From positions 1 to 15,602 of the forward strand of contig JAHJQJ010000045.1 of NCBI GenBank assembly GCA_018819325.1: a stretch of 15,602 nucleotides of DNA. Direction: 5' to 3'. The notes beneath the pieces were generated by a model. The model did not search any database. It was given only the letters and a program-made list of their open reading frames with translations, and had not been told where the DNA came from. A program made the position numbers and the translations under genes. Source of the DNA: Patescibacteria group bacterium (lineage in GTDB: Bacteria > Patescibacteriota > Microgenomatia > UBA1400 > MFAQ01). Shown here piece by piece: positions 13,691-15,602 of the stretch. The first letter of the stretch is position 1; each line of letters starts with the position of its first letter.

Positions 13691-15253
13691 TTATATATCT
13701 TTGGTCATGTATAAACCCTCTGGATAAAAACCTAGTTTTTTGTAATATTCTTTGGTACCAATGGCGGAGATAACGGCAAGTTTTTTAAAACCATTTTTTT
13801 GGGATATTTTTTCTGCCTTTTTAACAAGCTTTTTGCCCAAACCCTGATGTTGGGTTTTGGTTGACTGGTGTTCCTTTAAAGCCATGGCAGAGCCAAAAGT
13901 ATGAACCTCGCGGATGATGGCGGCATTTTTTAGTTCCTTAAAAATAACTGTTTGGTTTTTGTTTGGAAGACGTAAACGAAGTAGTGAGTAAAGCTTACCC
14001 TTGTCTTCAAAGCTTAAAAAATATTCTTGACCACCAAGAGTATTTATGATAATTTTTTTGATTGCATAGATTCCCGCCTGCGCGGGAATGACAAGAGGGA
14101 GATCTTTGATTTCTCGACAACGAATGCACTGACAGGTTTTGTTTTCCCTTGCAAGTTCTAAAAGAATAATTTGGCGAATGTTGGTTTTTAAAGTTCCGGA
14201 GCTAATCCACTGTTTGGATATGTCCCTAACTAACCTGTCTATTCTTATCCATGGTGGGGTAATTTTTTTAATATTTTTTAATACTTGTTTAAGGACATCA
14301 TCTGGATAAGTCTTGAATTTGCCTGCTTTAAAAAGGGTGTGGAGCTTAGTGCCGGGAATAACTTGAACGGGGTAGACTTTTAAGTAGTCTGGTTTGAAAC
14401 GAGGATCTTGGAACATTATCTTTGCCATACTAAGATCTTTTTTGGGGGTGGAGCTGGGCAGGTTGGGCATGAAGTGATAACAAATCTTAAAGCCAGCATT
14501 TTTTAATAATTTGGTAGCTTGAGCAACTGGTTTTAAGGAATGACCCCTGTTAATTTTTTTTAATATTTTTTCATCAAAGGCCTGAACACCCAGCTGGATT
14601 TTGGTAACGCCAAGTTTTCTTAAGAGTTTTATTTCCGTTGCTGATATCCAATCTGGTCTGGTTTCTACACTGATGCCAACGACTCTGTGCTTAGCGGTTT
14701 CATTGATTTCTTGAGCTTGTTGTAAATTTTTACTTGTTTGATTATTTAAAGTATCAAAAATTGCTTTGAAAAACTTAAGTTTGTAATTTTTGGGATAAAC
14801 TGAAAAGGTGCCACCGATGACGATTATCTCTATTTTGTCTGTGGTGTGTCCGGTGGCTTTTAGTTGTTTAAGACGAGATTTAATTTGTAGTTTGGGGTTG
14901 AATTTTACTTTTTTAGCTCTTTGGGCGGCTGGTTCGTCGGATAGATAACTCTTAGGCATGTCTTTTTCTTGAGGGCAGTAGATACACTGGCCGGGGCAGG
15001 CAAATGGTTTGGTCATGACGGCCATGGGGGCTACTCCAGATTGAGTTCTGGTTTTTCTGGTGATGAGAAGCGACTTAAAATGGATTGAGGGTTTTATCTT
15101 TTTTTCCTTAAGTAATTGGTTGTAGATTTTAAGAACTTGAGAATTTTTGGGAATAAAACCAATCTCTTTAGCCCAGGCGCGCTTAAGTTTGCTTAGAGTT
15201 TCCCCCTTTAATTTAGTAAAATTAGCTTGAATTATGTTTTTTAGAGTTTTCAT
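13691..15253 (-). CDS. elp3: Elp3-type tRNA wobble-uridine acetyltransferase/radical SAM protein
   Basis: Elp3 uses radical SAM chemistry and acetyl-CoA to build 5-carboxymethyl-type side chains on U34 of tRNA. The protein has 520 residues from the ATG at 15253; a TTG at 15292 would add a hydrophobic 13-residue stretch and is less likely. The radical-SAM cluster is FACPGQCIYCP (Cys86, Cys90, Cys93) followed by KSYLSDEPAAQRA. The segment ISVETRPDWI and a zinc-type knuckle CQCIRCRE (Cys374, Cys376, Cys379) come next. A GNAT domain at about 430-520 has the acetyl-CoA loop QGLGKKLV and ends KEYYKKLGFYPEGLYM. Residues 387-395 (LVIPAQAGI) are encoded by an inserted palindromic repeat. It is the first gene of an operon and divergent from a Trm9-like methyltransferase. 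Confidence 0.93.
   Translation of the reverse strand: MKTLKNIIQANFTKLKGETLSKLKRAWAKEIGFIPKNSQVLKIYNQLLKEKKIKPSIHFKSLLITRKTRTQSGVAPMAVMTKPFACPGQCIYCPQEKDMPKSYLSDEPAAQRAKKVKFNPKLQIKSRLKQLKATGHTTDKIEIIVIGGTFSVYPKNYKLKFFKAIFDTLNNQTSKNLQQAQEINETAKHRVVGISVETRPDWISATEIKLLRKLGVTKIQLGVQAFDEKILKKINRGHSLKPVAQATKLLKNAGFKICYHFMPNLPSSTPKKDLSMAKIMFQDPRFKPDYLKVYPVQVIPGTKLHTLFKAGKFKTYPDDVLKQVLKNIKKITPPWIRIDRLVRDISKQWISSGTLKTNIRQIILLELARENKTCQCIRCREIKDLPLVIPAQAGIYAIKKIIINTLGGQEYFLSFEDKGKLYSLLRLRLPNKNQTVIFKELKNAAIIREVHTFGSAMALKEHQSTKTQHQGLGKKLVKKAEKISQKNGFKKLAVISAIGTKEYYKKLGFYPEGLYMTKDI
14067..14096. repeat. Palindromic 'PAQAGI' repeat inserted in elp3
   Basis: ATTCCCGC (14070-14077) and GCGGGAAT (14082-14089) form an 8-base perfect stem around CTGC. 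Read in the elp3 frame, the unit encodes VIPAQAGI. The same short palindromic sequence family is dispersed in many unrelated bacteria and resembles Neisseria dRS3-type repeats. It stands out by its GC content, and it falls between the zinc knuckle and the GNAT domain, where relatives have a variable linker. Confidence 0.75.
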
Positions 15254-15602
15254 GAAAAATAGCTTGAAGCAAGTATATAACGATATTAGCAAACACTATA
15301 TTAAGACAAGGTCTTTGTGGCCCGAAATGGAAAGGTGGGCTAAGAGTATTGAGAATAAAGATCGTGTGTTAGACATTGGCTGTGGTGAGGGTAGATTGTT
15401 GCAAAAGTTTGGCCCGAATTATAATTATACAGGAATTGATTTTTCTAAAAAATTAATTGGGTTGGCAAGGGAAAGATATGGGGGTAAAAACTGTAAATTT
15501 ATTGTTGGAGATATTACTAATGAGAATACATGGAATGATTTAGAAAAATTTGACAAGGTTTTTGCGGTGGCTGTAATTCATCATTTGCCAAGCAAAAAAG
15601 AA
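15252..15602 (+). CDS. Trm9-like SAM-dependent methyltransferase, cut by window end
   Basis: The first 117 residues are visible. Residues 8-25 (VYNDISKHYIKTRSLWPE) resemble the N-terminus of Trm9/ALKBH8-type tRNA methyltransferases (VYNEIAPHFSQTR…WP). Motif I is VLDIGCGEG, the acidic SAM-ribose site is YTGIDFSKKLIGLARE, and FIVGDI is followed by FDKVFAVAVIHHLPSKKE, again close to the Trm9 AVIHHF segment. In eukaryotes Trm9 methylates the carboxymethyl group made by Elp3. The gene diverges from elp3, with which it shares the CATG at 15251-15254 as start on both strands. A generic class I methyltransferase is the alternative. The C-terminus lies beyond the window. Confidence 0.75.
   Translation, partial: MKNSLKQVYNDISKHYIKTRSLWPEMERWAKSIENKDRVLDIGCGEGRLLQKFGPNYNYTGIDFSKKLIGLARERYGGKNCKFIVGDITNENTWNDLEKFDKVFAVAVIHHLPSKKE

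Noticed and set aside
13691..15292. Longer Elp3 starting at TTG 15292
   Set aside because: The added 13 residues (LISLYTCFKLFF) are hydrophobic and unlike Elp3 N-termini; the ATG at 15253 gives the expected beginning.
1..15602. UGA recoding (genetic code 25) as in some CPR lineages
   Set aside because: Several well-defined genes (truB's upstream neighbour, proS, arsR) end properly at TGA with the family's normal length, so the standard code fits.
1..15602. CRISPR arrays, tRNA or rRNA genes
   Set aside because: No regularly spaced direct repeats and no cloverleaf or rRNA-like sequence were seen by eye on either strand; a covariance-model scan would be the decisive test.

Overview
The window looks like a chromosomal segment of an AT-rich bacterium of the Candidate Phyla Radiation (Patescibacteria, possibly Microgenomates/Katanobacteria-like). 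This placement is inferred from the gene set: an Elp3-type radical-SAM/GNAT protein in a bacterium, a short prolyl-tRNA synthetase without the usual editing insertion, a GT39-like membrane glycosyltransferase remnant, compact proteins, tight operons with 3-10 bp gaps or ATGA overlaps, and several starts that look leaderless. No rRNA, tRNA, transposase or CRISPR array was seen.

Left part (about 1-5300) is accessory. It holds a short winged-helix regulator that resembles the N-terminal piece of a Fic-family protein, with an array of GTATCA operator-like half-sites over its start. Next come a decayed glycosyltransferase gene and a compact arsenical/metal-type operon read leftward: arsR, a thioredoxin-like protein, an ArsP-type permease, arsF-like and arsG-like genes. 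A toxin-antitoxin pair follows, with a Panacea/DUF4065 antitoxin and a RelE-like toxin. Two short sequence motifs occur twice, in the same order and orientation. One pair (514-533 and 611-639) has almost nothing between its members; the other (4283-4302 and 5270-5296) encloses the toxin-antitoxin genes. This suggests a small mobile cassette present as one empty and one loaded copy, with the ars operon lying between the copies.

Middle part (about 5300-12570) is housekeeping. It contains an RRM RNA-binding protein with a terminator, then truB, an ATP-cone plus PD-(D/E)xK nuclease protein and a Gfo/Idh/MocA oxidoreductase in one leftward operon. From a shared short promoter region proS and lgt run rightward. 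They converge on lon, whose 3' end overlaps lgt.

Right part (about 12600-15602) contains a leftward operon, elp3, a VIT1/CCC1-like membrane protein, a secreted or anchored small protein and a 32-residue membrane peptide. Divergent from elp3, sharing the palindrome CATG as start codon on both strands, is a methyltransferase cut by the window end. It resembles Trm9, the eukaryotic enzyme that acts after Elp3 in wobble-uridine modification. The elp3 gene also carries an in-frame palindromic repeat of the type that encodes 'VIPAQAGI'.
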